64,000 nt of DNA from Flavobacterium sediminilitoris. Lineage in GTDB: Bacteria; Bacteroidota; Bacteroidia; Flavobacteriales; Flavobacteriaceae. Positions 53,406-62,089 of this stretch are shown here, piece by piece (the stretch's first letter is position 1; every line of letters starts with the position of its first letter). The notes beneath the pieces are model-generated. The model made no database searches. It had not been told where the DNA came from and was given only the letters and a program-made list of their open reading frames with translations. The stretch is from the NCBI RefSeq assembly GCF_023008245.1, contig NZ_CP090145.1:1302001-1366000 (forward strand), given 5' to 3'. The position numbers and the translations under genes are program-made.

Positions 53406-53786
53406 ATGGCAAAACCGAGAAATACGATAGCAAAAACCGAGATTTTAAATTTAATAGAACAGTCAGATAAGGCACTTTCACATTCAGAGATACAACAGCA
53501 TTTAAGTGGCTTATGTGACAGAGTAACTATTTATAGGGTTTTGGACAGGTTGTACGAAGAAGGGCTTATACATAAAACTTCAACCATAGATGGTGTAGTG
53601 AAGTATGCTGCTTGTATAAAATGCACTCCTGAAAAGCACTATCATAGTCATTTGCATTTTAATTGTGAATCCTGTCACAAGGTAATTTGTTTAGTAGATG
53701 TAAAGCCAATATTCAAACTATCAGAAGATTATATAGTAAGAGAAATGAATTTTATGTTGTCTGGAATTTGTCCGGAATGTGCATAG
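53406..53786 (+). CDS. Fur-family metal-responsive repressor, probably Zur-like (126 aa)
   Basis: The N-terminal winged helix is present (LSHSEIQQHLSGLCDRVTIYRVLDRLYEEGLIHK). The C-terminal metal domain has a His-rich segment (EKHYHSHLHFNCESCHKVIC) and a terminal CPEC, giving two CxxC pairs for structural zinc, plus CIKC. It is divergent from the ABC/receptor operon, with two palindromes between them, so it probably represses both itself and the uptake genes when metal is plentiful. Zinc specificity is inferred from the palindrome type and Cys content; iron or another metal is possible. Confidence 0.88.
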   Translation: MAKPRNTIAKTEILNLIEQSDKALSHSEIQQHLSGLCDRVTIYRVLDRLYEEGLIHKTSTIDGVVKYAACIKCTPEKHYHSHLHFNCESCHKVICLVDVKPIFKLSEDYIVREMNFMLSGICPECA

Positions 53787-53892
53787 GAATAGTTTGTGTA
53801 AGCCTTCCTGTTTTTAGGGAAGCTTGCACAATGTATTTAAATAGTATGCAATTAGAAAATAATCGTAATTTGTTCAGAATAAAATAAACGTA

Positions 53893-54642
53893 TTATCTAA
53901 ATTTATTCAAAAACTCTTCTTTATACGTGTTTGAAACCTCAATTTCAGCTTCATCCTGTAAAGTAATAAAACCTCCTTTATTGTAAGATTTCACGAAACT
54001 AATATTAATAATATGCGATTTATGAACCCTTATAAACGGTAAAGGTAAAATCTCAGAAAAATGTTTTAAAAACCGACAAACCATTTTTTTAGAACCATCT
54101 ACTAAAAATAAATCGGTAAAATTTCCATTGCCCTTTAACCTAACAATGTCTTTCATCATCACCACTTCAAAACCCTCTAGTGTAGGTAAAATAACCTGCT
54201 GTTTTTCGTGTTTAGGCTCTTTGAAATTTTCTACAATTATTTTATTTCTATTTAGTAAATCATGATTCAATAATTGTTGTTGCACCTTGTTTACAGCAAT
54301 AATTAATTCTTCAATACTTATAGGCTTTAGCAAATAATAAGCAGCACTTTGATTTAAAGCCTTTAAAGAATATTCTGAAAAAGCAGTTACGAAAATGGTT
54401 TCAAATTGCAAATCTTTACAAGCTTCTAAAACATCAAAAGCATTCCCAAAAGGCATTTCTACATCTAAAAAAACCAATTGAGGTTGAGTTTCATGTAACA
54501 AAGGAACAGCTTCCTTTATATTAGAAGCTTCGCCAATCACATCTATCTGAGGGCAATATTTTTTAAGATAATTCTTTAACACTTCCCTTGCAGCAGCTTC
54601 ATCTTCTACAATTACACTTTTTATTTTTTGTATACCATTCAT
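53893..54642 (-). CDS. LytTR-family response regulator (249 aa)
   Basis: The receiver domain has the acidic pair in VIVEDEAAARE, the phospho-acceptor Asp60 in LVFLDVEMP, and Lys106 in YYLLKPIS. The C-terminal LytTR DNA-binding domain occupies about residues 150-249 (LKGNGNFTDLFLVDGSKKMV, FIRVHKSHIINISFVKSYN). The start overlaps the kinase gene by four bases, so the pair is coupled. Its last 46 bases have a diverged duplicate at 46802-46848, suggesting that foreign DNA entered at its 3' end. Confidence 0.94.
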   Translation of the reverse strand: MNGIQKIKSVIVEDEAAAREVLKNYLKKYCPQIDVIGEASNIKEAVPLLHETQPQLVFLDVEMPFGNAFDVLEACKDLQFETIFVTAFSEYSLKALNQSAAYYLLKPISIEELIIAVNKVQQQLLNHDLLNRNKIIVENFKEPKHEKQQVILPTLEGFEVVMMKDIVRLKGNGNFTDLFLVDGSKKMVCRFLKHFSEILPLPFIRVHKSHIINISFVKSYNKGGFITLQDEAEIEVSNTYKEEFLNKFR

Positions 54643-56480
54643 ATTTTATCAAGTAAAGGAACTACTAGTTGCACAGTTGTGCCTGTTCTAGGCTTTTCTT
54701 TTTCCGTTATTTTAAATGTAACCTGCATTTTATACAATTCATTTAACAATTTTATACGTTCTAGAGTATTAGTCATTCCTCTAGATTGATGTACTTTTTG
54801 ATTTGCTGTTTTTAAATTTTTACTTTGAGTTAAACCTATTCCATCATCATCAATAGTTATTAAAACGTCTTTTTGTTTTAATTCAAATTTTAAAACTAAA
54901 TACCCTTTACCTTCTTTGTACCTTAGTCCGTGCCAAATAGCATTTTCAAGATGTGGTTGCAAAATCATATTAGGAATAAAAACAGTTTCACTATCTAGGT
55001 TTTCATCCACTATAACTTGGAATTCAAATTTATCTTGAAAACGAAGATGTTCCAAATCTAAATACTTTTTTAATTGCTCAATCTCGTTACTCAAACTTAT
55101 AAAATCCTTATTAGAGTTTTCCATCATGTTACGCATTAAATTAGAATAAGAAGTCAAATATTTATTAGCTTCAAGCTCCTTGTTTTCCGAAATAAATTGG
55201 TTCACACTATTTAAGCTATTAAAAATAAAATGAGGATTCATCTCTCTACGTAACGACTGTAATGCTATTTTTTTATTCTTAGTTTTAATAGAATATAAGG
55301 CTTTTACGATTAAGGCGAGAAAAATGAAAAGTAATGCTAACGAACCTATTAAGAAGTAATTAAAGGTGTTTTTTTTAGAAATTAATTCATCTTTCAAAGC
55401 CTTTTCTTTTTCTAATTGTAGAATTTTCTTTTCCGAAATTTGAAAAACCTTATCATCAATTAGAGAACTATCAGAAGCTATAATTTTATCAAAATGGGTT
55501 AAAAAATCGTCATATAGTAAAAGACTTTCTTTGTCTTTCCCATTTAATTTGTAATACTCTAATAATAATTTCAAACTATTTTTTACTTCTTTAGAATTTC
55601 CTTTCTCACTAGCTAAAGCATAAGATTCCTTTAAAGAAGTAATGGCTTCATCAGGATTTTTAGCTTTAAAATAGATATCAGCTAATAGTTGTAATTGTTT
55701 TATTTCTGTTTCAAAATCATTATTTCTTTTAGCTTCTTCTAATACCTTTAGATTAATTTCTAACGCTTTATCAAATTGATTTTCATTAGAATAAACAGCA
55801 GCAATCTTATTCTTTATTTTTATCGCTTCAGGCTTATCTTCTATATAATCTAATGCAGTTGTATAGCTTTCAATTGCTTCTTCTGCTTCTGCATTTGATA
55901 AATTCACTTCGGCTTTTTGAACATAAGCCTTAGCTACTTCTTCATTAACATCCTCTTTATTAGATTCTTTTACAAATTTGTCTTTTGACTTTTCTTCTAA
56001 TATTTGAATGTTAGAATTAATATAATCAGATTGCGCTCTAGGATTACTTTGATTTCGTAATCGATTAGCATCATTATAATTTAATTGTTGAGAAGTTTCA
56101 TCATTAGCAATACGCCCAGCATTGTTGTAATTTTGAATGGCTGGAATAGTTTTATTTTGTTTTTCTTGTACTTGAGCAATAGAACGAGTTACCCTCATTT
56201 TATCGTCTACTTTTTTTAATTTAGAAAAACCATCTAGTGCTTTTTTATAAAATGCTTCCGCTTTAGCTAATTCTCCTCTTTTTTGATATACTAAAGCCAA
56301 ATCTTCATAGTTTTTAGCTGTTTTGTATTCGTCATTTGCATCTATAGAGCGCTCTAATTTTTCTACCGATTTAGATAAAGAAACATTCATTTTTTTATTC
56401 TTGATAGTGTCTTGGGCCATTGTTGCCAAAGACAGTATAAGCATTATAAAAGTGATATATATGATTTTATTATTTCGCAT
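54639..56480 (-). CDS. LytS-type sensor histidine kinase with TPR repeats (613 aa)
   Basis: The signal peptide is followed by a periplasmic TPR-like helical region to about residue 340 (YEDLALVYQKRGELAKAEAF, EEAIESYTTALDYIED). A coiled coil and a single membrane helix at 373-396 come next. The kinase part has the His_kinase motif REMNPHFIFNSLNSVNQFI (His417). The ATPase lobe has NMILQPHLENAIWHGLRY, ITIDDDGIGL and the Gly-rich SRGMTNTLERI. This is the standard Bacteroidota TPR-kinase partner of a LytTR regulator. The signal sensed is unknown. Confidence 0.93.
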   Translation of the reverse strand: MRNNKIIYITFIMLILSLATMAQDTIKNKKMNVSLSKSVEKLERSIDANDEYKTAKNYEDLALVYQKRGELAKAEAFYKKALDGFSKLKKVDDKMRVTRSIAQVQEKQNKTIPAIQNYNNAGRIANDETSQQLNYNDANRLRNQSNPRAQSDYINSNIQILEEKSKDKFVKESNKEDVNEEVAKAYVQKAEVNLSNAEAEEAIESYTTALDYIEDKPEAIKIKNKIAAVYSNENQFDKALEINLKVLEEAKRNNDFETEIKQLQLLADIYFKAKNPDEAITSLKESYALASEKGNSKEVKNSLKLLLEYYKLNGKDKESLLLYDDFLTHFDKIIASDSSLIDDKVFQISEKKILQLEKEKALKDELISKKNTFNYFLIGSLALLFIFLALIVKALYSIKTKNKKIALQSLRREMNPHFIFNSLNSVNQFISENKELEANKYLTSYSNLMRNMMENSNKDFISLSNEIEQLKKYLDLEHLRFQDKFEFQVIVDENLDSETVFIPNMILQPHLENAIWHGLRYKEGKGYLVLKFELKQKDVLITIDDDGIGLTQSKNLKTANQKVHQSRGMTNTLERIKLLNELYKMQVTFKITEKEKPRTGTTVQLVVPLLDKI

Positions 56481-56598
56481 TTCTATTCTCTAAATTATAT
56501 AATGTAAAGATACTTTTTTTAAAATTCATTTTTCAATGTGTTTACCAAGTCAAAGATACCTTTCACCAAGTCTCCAAAAAAGGAGATAATTATCAAAC

Positions 56599-56606
56599 TA
56601 CATTTG
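56599..56606 (+). promoter_or_regulatory. Candidate -7 box TACATTTG
   Basis: Exact TAnnTTTG match, 29 bases before the VWA gene ATG, in the region divergent from the kinase gene. Confidence 0.5.
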
Positions 56607-56635
56607 AAATAAATAATCAAAAAAAACAGGAAATT

Positions 56636-57811
56636 ATGAAAACTAAAATCTTTTACATCAGTACTCTATTAGCAACAACATTAACTTTTGGTAGTTGCAA
56701 TAATTCAAAAGCAAACACTCTTGTTAATAATGAAACAATAATTGAAACAACAACCATTAAACGAACAACTGAAAATAAAATTCAAGTAGCAATACTTTTA
56801 GATACTTCAAATAGTATGGATGGTTTAATTGAACAAGCAAAATCAAGATTATGGAACATAGTGAACACTTTAACTACTTTAAAATATCAAGGGAAAGCAC
56901 CCGAAATTGAAATTGGATTATATGAATACGGTAACGATGGTTTATCATCAGAAGCAAACTATATAAGACAAGTAGCACCTTTAACAACCGATTTAGATTT
57001 AATTTCCGAAAAACTATTTTCACTTCGTACAAATGGCGGAAGTGAGTATTGTGGTGCTGTAATTCAAGATGCGGTAACCAAATTAACATGGAAAGACGGA
57101 AACAAAAACATGAAGTTAGTTTATATTGCAGGTAATGAACCTTTCAATCAAGGAAGTATTAATTATAAAGAAGTTATAAAAGAAGCCTTAAAAAAAGAGA
57201 TTTATGTAAATACAATCTTTTGTGGTAATAAACAAGAAGGAATTAGTACACTTTGGCAAGATGGTGCAATAACAGGTAATGGAAAATATTTTAATATAGA
57301 TTCAAACCAACGTGTGCAATATATTAACACACCTTATGATGATCAAATAACACAATACAATCAGAAAATTAATGAAACTTATGTAAGTTACGGTAGAAGA
57401 GGAGCTGATAAAAAAAGAAACCAAGCTATGCAAGATGCTAATGCAGAAAGTGTATCAAAAGCAAATTATGTAGAACGCTCTGTGAGTAAATCTAAAACAG
57501 TATATAAAAATGATAGTTGGGATTTGGTAGACAAAATTAATGAAGATGAAAAAGCATTAGAAACAATTAAAAAAGAAGAATTACCTGCGGAATTAAAAGA
57601 TAAAAATAAAACAGAAATCAAAGCCTATATTGCCCAAAAATCTGCTGAAAGAGAAAAAATACAAAAAGAGATAAGTACTTTAGCAAAGAAACGTCAAGAA
57701 TACATTGACAATGAAATGAAAAAGCAAAAAACACAAGACGATTTAGGAAATGCTATTGCAACATCAATTATTGAATTAGGTAAAAACAAAGGATATAGTG
57801 TTGAAAAATAA
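56636..57811 (+). CDS. VWA-domain lipoprotein (391 aa)
   Basis: The lipoprotein signal has lipobox TFGSC. The von Willebrand A domain covers about residues 48-230 and has an intact metal-ion-dependent site start, DTSNSMDG, with a later TNGGSEYCG segment. The C-terminal 100 residues are charged and coiled-coil-like (KEELPAELKDKNKTEIKAYI ...). VWA lipoproteins mediate protein-protein contacts in the envelope; the partner is unknown. The DUF4139 gene follows in the same direction. Confidence 0.85.
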   Translation: MKTKIFYISTLLATTLTFGSCNNSKANTLVNNETIIETTTIKRTTENKIQVAILLDTSNSMDGLIEQAKSRLWNIVNTLTTLKYQGKAPEIEIGLYEYGNDGLSSEANYIRQVAPLTTDLDLISEKLFSLRTNGGSEYCGAVIQDAVTKLTWKDGNKNMKLVYIAGNEPFNQGSINYKEVIKEALKKEIYVNTIFCGNKQEGISTLWQDGAITGNGKYFNIDSNQRVQYINTPYDDQITQYNQKINETYVSYGRRGADKKRNQAMQDANAESVSKANYVERSVSKSKTVYKNDSWDLVDKINEDEKALETIKKEELPAELKDKNKTEIKAYIAQKSAEREKIQKEISTLAKKRQEYIDNEMKKQKTQDDLGNAIATSIIELGKNKGYSVEK

Positions 57812-57878
57812 CAAGTATTCTATAATTTGTTTTCCAACTTTTATATAAAAAAATACTCTATAAATAAAATTGCACATT

Positions 57879-59492
57879 ATGAAGAAAATAATATTAGGAC
57901 TCACCCTATTAATAAGTGTTTCACTTTTTGCACAAAAACCTATTTTTACAACAGCAAAAGTAAAAGCAGCAACCGTTTATGTTAATAGTGCTGAATTATC
58001 ACAAACAACTTCCGTTAGTTTGCCAAAAGGAACAAGTGAAATAGTAATTAAAAACGTAGCAGATTATTTAAACGAAAGCACAGTTCAAATTAAGGCACCA
58101 AAAAATACTACTGTTTTATCGGTTCAGTTTACTAAAAATTATATTTCAGAATATGAAATAGACGAAAGTAACCCCGCTATTAAAAAAGTAAGAGACAGTA
58201 TCAATTTAGTTACCAAAGAAATAAACAAAGTGTATAATCAACGCACTTCTTATAATAAAACAATTGAATTACTCGATAAAAACCAGCAAGTTTCTGGAGC
58301 TAATTCAACCTTAAGTGTAACTGAATTAATGAAATTAGTCGATTATTATAATGCAAAGCGCACCGAATTAAGTAATCTAGTAAACACATATACTGAAAAA
58401 GAAAGCAAACTAAAAGAGAAATTGTCAAAACTAAATTCTAAACTTGAAATCAATACTAAAAATGAAGAAAAAACATCAAAAGGAAAATTAATTCTTCAAG
58501 TTATGAACGATTTTGCCGGAACGGTTGATTTAGATATTAATTATTTAACGCAAGGAGCATCTTGGCAACCGTTTTATGATTTAAGAGCAGAAAACATTAG
58601 CAGCCCTATTGATATGTTATACAAAGGACAAGTAACTCAAAACACAGGAATCGATTGGAAAAAAGTAAAACTTACCCTTTCTAGTGGAAACCCAAATCAG
58701 AGCAATATAGCACCTATTTTACAAGCTTGGTTTTTACGTTTTGGAAATCCAAATTATAGTTACAATAATAGAAACTTAAACGCTTCAATGAATGTAATAC
58801 AATCAATGGATAAAAAATATAAGGCTGAAGCTGATGAGTTAAAAGAGTCCACCGTTTCAGATTATACAACCATTTCAGAAAATCAATTGAATATTTCTTT
58901 TGATATTGATGTTCCTTATGATATTTTATCTAATGGAAAAGCACATAGCGTTGCCTTAAAAGAGATAAAATTACCTGCTTCTTATAAATATTATGGAGTG
59001 CCAAAAATGGAAAAAGAAGCCTTTTTATTAGCAGAAATAAATGATTATTCTAAGTTCAATTTATTGCCAGGAGAAGCTAACATTATCTTTGAAGGAACCT
59101 ATGTAGGTAAAACATTTATTAATCCAAACGAAACAGCCGACACCTTAAACTTAAGTATGGGACGCGATAAAAAGATTTCTATAAAACGCGAAAAAGTTGT
59201 AGATAAATCAGGGACAAAGTTCTTATCATCATATAAAGAACAAATATTTACGTATGATATCATAGTAAGAAACAATAAAAAGGAAAGTATTGATATGCTA
59301 TTAAAAGATCAATACCCAATTAGTACTGATAAAGAAATCATCATTGAATTACTTGAAAAAGACAAAGCAAAAGTAAATGAAGAAACAGGTGTTTTAACTT
59401 GGAAAATCAATTTAAAATCTAATGAAACAAAGAAATTTAGGATAAGTTATAAAGTAAAATATCCAAAAGATAAAATAATCCAGAATTTATAA
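57879..59492 (+). CDS. DUF4139 (mucoidy-inhibitor-A-like) secreted protein (537 aa)
   Basis: ATG 57879 is preferred to the TTG at 57870. The signal peptide ends VSLFAQ. An N-terminal DUF4140-like strand region (ATVYVNSAELSQTTSVSLPK) is followed by a coiled coil (about 100-200). The DUF4139 region follows with DLDINYLTQGASWQPFYDLR and DWKKVKLTLSSGNPNQSNI, ending in beta-strands. The function is not established in bacteria. It ends in a very strong terminator. It may share a transcript with the VWA gene (67-base gap). Confidence 0.87.
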   Translation: MKKIILGLTLLISVSLFAQKPIFTTAKVKAATVYVNSAELSQTTSVSLPKGTSEIVIKNVADYLNESTVQIKAPKNTTVLSVQFTKNYISEYEIDESNPAIKKVRDSINLVTKEINKVYNQRTSYNKTIELLDKNQQVSGANSTLSVTELMKLVDYYNAKRTELSNLVNTYTEKESKLKEKLSKLNSKLEINTKNEEKTSKGKLILQVMNDFAGTVDLDINYLTQGASWQPFYDLRAENISSPIDMLYKGQVTQNTGIDWKKVKLTLSSGNPNQSNIAPILQAWFLRFGNPNYSYNNRNLNASMNVIQSMDKKYKAEADELKESTVSDYTTISENQLNISFDIDVPYDILSNGKAHSVALKEIKLPASYKYYGVPKMEKEAFLLAEINDYSKFNLLPGEANIIFEGTYVGKTFINPNETADTLNLSMGRDKKISIKREKVVDKSGTKFLSSYKEQIFTYDIIVRNNKKESIDMLLKDQYPISTDKEIIIELLEKDKAKVNEETGVLTWKINLKSNETKKFRISYKVKYPKDKIIQNL

Positions 59493-59495
59493 TAA

Positions 59496-59540
59496 AAAAG
59501 GAAGTCCCCAATCAAATTTTGATTGGGGACTTCCTTTTTT
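59496..59540 (+). terminator. Strong terminator after the DUF4139 gene
   Basis: A long stem built on GGAAGTCCCCAATCAAA and its complement, ending in a T run. Confidence 0.93.
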
Positions 59541-59570
59541 ATTGAATATTAAAACGTAAAACGTGTTTTT

Positions 59571-59690
59571 TTAAGGAACAAGATTAGGAACTTGTTCCTG
59601 AATATTTTCTGTTTTCAGCTAATATTTCATTTAACAATAAACTTCAAAAGCATTTATACTGTCTTTTAATTGTTCCAATGTTGTAATCCT
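59571..59690 (-). pseudogene. Orphan, decayed 3' end of the aldo/keto reductase gene
   Basis: On the minus strand this aligns with 62090-62210, the end of the intact reductase gene, at roughly 80% identity. It reads TTLEQLKDSINAFE, then a one-base deletion leads to an in-frame stop, a later insertion restores the frame, and it ends IQEQVPNLVP and stop. The intact gene reads TNLEQLKDNIDAFE ... IQEQIPNPAP. Only the last 40 codons are present. It lies on the far side of the collagen-like gene pair from the intact reductase. Confidence 0.85.
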
Positions 59691-59805
59691 AAATAAAAAC
59701 ATATAATCTATATCGTTTTGTTTAGGCTTACACAAGTAAAAAAACTAGAGTTAAGTACAATAAATGAATTATCTAATTTTTATGAATTTGACAAAAAAAG
59801 AATTT

Positions 59806-59911
59806 AAAAAAAGACTGTCCTAAAAGTAAATTTTTATCAATCTGAATTTGTCTTAGATTCTGAAATAAATTCAAAACAAACAAGTTTCTGACTTTTAGGA
59901 CAGCTTTCTTT
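59806..59911. repeat. Inverted-repeat element (MITE-like, possibly also a terminator)
   Basis: CTGTCCTAAAAGT (59815-59827) is exactly complementary to ACTTTTAGGACAG (59891-59903). The match continues outward as A-rich/T-rich flanks. The ends resemble, from memory, those of IS1182-type elements. On the minus strand the right-to-left hairpin is followed by a T run, so it may also end the collagen-like gene's transcript. From 59691 to 59805 nothing is recognised. Confidence 0.55.
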
Positions 59912-59929
59912 GTAATTACTGCTTTAAAA

Positions 59930-61480
59930 TTATTTAATTTCCTTTACAACAATTCTACCTATCAAATTAACATTTGTACCTTGTGTTTTTTCAAGCTCCA
60001 AATTAACATCAGTTGAAGGCTTAAACAAGAAATTGGTCATTGACATGTTGTAAGAAATATCCGATCCACCTTGTCCAAAATAAATTTCAGTACCAAGATA
60101 TGCACTATTTGTAGCGTCTTTCATCTTATAAGTATGTCCACCCGTAGCATTATAGATGTAGAATGCTACTGTTACTTCATACATTTTATTAGCATGTAAT
60201 GTAATAGATGACCCGTTCATTACAACTCCATTTACATAAGTAGCAGCTGGAAACATCGCTGTTAATGTTTGTGCACCAAGAGTACTTGAGTTTCCAATAG
60301 AAGCGTATGCATATTCTGGCATTGAAGACCCTCCAGTTGCGCTAATAACACTTCCAGTGATATCAATTCCTGAACCTGCTGTGTAAGTTCCTGCTGGTCC
60401 TTCTGGTCCCTGTGGCCCTTGTGGTCCTACTGGACCTGTTGCTCCATCTGCACCGTCTAAACCAGCTGGTCCTTGTGGTCCCATCGGACCTGTTGCGCCA
60501 TCTAAACCATCATTACCAGCTGGTCCTTGTGGTCCCATTGGACCTGTTGCTCCATCTAAACCATCTGCACCTGCTGGTCCTTGTGGACCCATCGGACCTG
60601 TTGCACCGTCTAAACCATCATTACCTGCTGGCCCTTGTGGTCCTACTGGACCTGTTGCTCCATCTGCACCGTCTAAACCAGCTGGCCCTTGTGGTCCCAT
60701 CGGACCTGTTGCGCCATCTAAACCATCATTACCAGCTGGTCCTTGTGGTCCCATTGGACCTGTTGCTCCATCTAAACCATCTGCACCTGCTGGTCCTTGT
60801 GGACCCATCGGACCTGTTGCACCGTCTAAACCATCATTACCAGCTGGTCCTTGTGGTCCCATTGGACCTGTTGCTCCATCTAAACCATCTGCACCTGCTG
60901 GTCCTTGTGGACCCATCGGACCTGTTGCGCCATCTAAACCATCATTACCAGCTGGACCTTGTGGTCCCATTGGACCTGTTGCACCGTCTAAACCATCATT
61001 ACCAGCTGGACCTTGTGGTCCCATTGGACCTGTTGCTCCATCTAAACCATCTGCACCTGCTGGTCCTTGTGGACCTGGTGCTGAATTTGCTGCATACAAT
61101 GCATAAGGTACACTCATCATTTGACTAATACCAGAAACTGTATAATTCGTTCCACCTGTTGGATCAGCTTCAGTCTTTATAAAATATGGACCAGCAGACC
61201 AATCTATCGCTGCTATTGACCCTGAAACTACAGTTCCTGAACCAATTTCTAGACTCACTAAACCATTGATATTTGAAGTTGGTGTTTGTGTTTCGACATA
61301 TATAGCTGTACCTGATGGACTAGTTTGTAGAATACTAATTCTCATTCCTATTGAAGAGTTGGTCACTAAAGCATCGCTGGCATCCCTAACGACACCTTGA
61401 TAAGTAAATCCTTCTGGGGATTGTGAATAGGAAAACATACCTATTAATAAAAATACAAAAAGTAAAATTCTATTTTTCAT
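59930..61480 (-). CDS. Collagen-like repeat surface protein (516 aa)
   Basis: The ATG at 61480 opens into signal peptide [20 protein letters not shown]; the start at 61549 lies inside the preceding gene. Residues 21-135 form a domain common at the head of Bacteroidota collagen-like and tail-fibre-like proteins ([30 protein letters not shown]). Residues 136-364 are uninterrupted Gly-X-Y triplets: twelve 18-residue units of the [18 protein letters not shown] type plus a short end. A C-terminal beta-rich domain (365-516) may trimerise the fibre. No sorting domain is present. The small T9SS-sorted gene 13 bases upstream is its usual companion. Confidence 0.88.
   Translation of the reverse strand: MKNRILLFVFLLIGMFSYSQSPEGFTYQGVVRDASDALVTNSSIGMRISILQTSPSGTAIYVETQTPTSNINGLVSLEIGSGTVVSGSIAAIDWSAGPYFIKTEADPTGGTNYTVSGISQMMSVPYALYAANSAPGPQGPAGADGLDGATGPMGPQGPAGNDGLDGATGPMGPQGPAGNDGLDGATGPMGPQGPAGADGLDGATGPMGPQGPAGNDGLDGATGPMGPQGPAGADGLDGATGPMGPQGPAGNDGLDGATGPMGPQGPAGLDGADGATGPVGPQGPAGNDGLDGATGPMGPQGPAGADGLDGATGPMGPQGPAGNDGLDGATGPMGPQGPAGLDGADGATGPVGPQGPQGPEGPAGTYTAGSGIDITGSVISATGGSSMPEYAYASIGNSSTLGAQTLTAMFPAATYVNGVVMNGSSITLHANKMYEVTVAFYIYNATGGHTYKMKDATNSAYLGTEIYFGQGGSDISYNMSMTNFLFKPSTDVNLELEKTQGTNVNLIGRIVVKEIK
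60389..61075 (-). repeat. 54-bp collagen-like tandem repeats with a 216-bp higher-order duplication
   Basis: There are twelve 54-bp units. A 216-bp block of four units at 60423-60638 is repeated almost without change at 60639-60854, with one T/C difference noticed. This indicates recent tandem expansion. Confidence 0.9.
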
Positions 61481-61493
61481 ATTGAGTAGTTGT

Positions 61494-61967
61494 TTAGTTG
61501 TTTTTAATAAGTTTAAATACTTTAAGTATTTTATTTGAAGACATAACATTTAGGAAATAAGTTGCTGCGGGTAAAATATCAACATCAATGCTTGTTTGGT
61601 TTGATGATATTAAACCTGTTCTAATTAATTTTCCATCTATACTAAATACTTCATACTTCATCTCTTCTTGAAACTGAGAGAAGTTCAAATCCAAAATAGC
61701 CTCAGCAACTGCTGGATTAGGATACAATGTAATATCAATATTGATAGCACTACTAGGCGTTGATAAAGGATAAATTTCTATTGCTTGTTGTACTCCTTGA
61801 GTCAATTCTCCGTTAGAGCCACTGATGGCTTTATAAAAAATTTGCCCATAAGAGTAGCTAACCGATCCTCCCGATCCCGTGGCTTGTCCTCCAGCAAGCA
61901 CAAAACTCTGCTGACCATAACTAATGGCCGCTAGGTTTAAAATAAGTAAAGTCAATGTTTTTTTCAT
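61494..61967 (-). CDS. Small T9SS type A sorting-domain protein (157 aa)
   Basis: The signal peptide ends ISYGQQS. A short region, [16 protein letters not shown] ... [12 protein letters not shown], is followed by a T9SS type A C-terminal domain. That domain has [27 protein letters not shown] and [20 protein letters not shown]. The product is almost only a sorting tail, so it should be exported and attached to the cell surface. Pairs of such a gene with a collagen-like gene are frequent in flavobacteria, so the protein may help display the partner. That role is inferred. Confidence 0.87.
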   Translation of the reverse strand: MKKTLTLLILNLAAISYGQQSFVLAGGQATGSGGSVSYSYGQIFYKAISGSNGELTQGVQQAIEIYPLSTPSSAINIDITLYPNPAVAEAILDLNFSQFQEEMKYEVFSIDGKLIRTGLISSNQTSIDVDILPAATYFLNVMSSNKILKVFKLIKNN

Positions 61968-62011
61968 AAATTATAAATTTAAAGTTATTCAAAGTTAACT
62001 TTTTTTTAACA

Positions 62012-62040
62012 AAAAAATCAAGTATAAATACTTGATTTTT
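62012..62040 (-). terminator. Terminator after the aldo/keto reductase gene
   Basis: Stem AAAAATCAAGTA / TACTTGATTTTT with loop TAAA. On the minus strand it is followed by T residues. Confidence 0.8.
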
Positions 62041-62089
62041 AGGCTTTTATGTTAAATTATTTACGTAAAAAATATCATTATTGTTAAAA

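Larger units (their letters stand above)
46861..53892. mobile_element. GC-richer receptor/ABC/Fur cassette between LytTR-gene tails
   Basis: The segment has a visibly higher G+C than its surroundings; one sampled 60-base line at 49021 has 26 G/C (43%), against about 30% around it. It carries a complete receptor plus ABC operon and its regulator. The intact LytTR gene (53893-54642) is on the right and an orphan LytTR tail (46801-46860) on the left, both on the minus strand. This matches insertion at the 3' end of the LytTR gene. No recombinase gene is present. Confidence 0.65.

Noticed and set aside
53796..53832. Hairpin after the Fur-family gene as a terminator
   Set aside because: The stem needs a bulge and a wobble and is not followed by a T run.
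60389..61075. Regular repeats that could suggest a CRISPR array
   Set aside because: The units are contiguous 54-bp coding repeats without spacers and in frame with a signal-peptide protein.
60412..61128. Open frame of 238 codons on the plus strand, rich in Leu/His/Val
   Set aside because: It is the antisense reading of the 54-bp collagen-like repeats; its composition only mirrors the Gly-X-Y codons.
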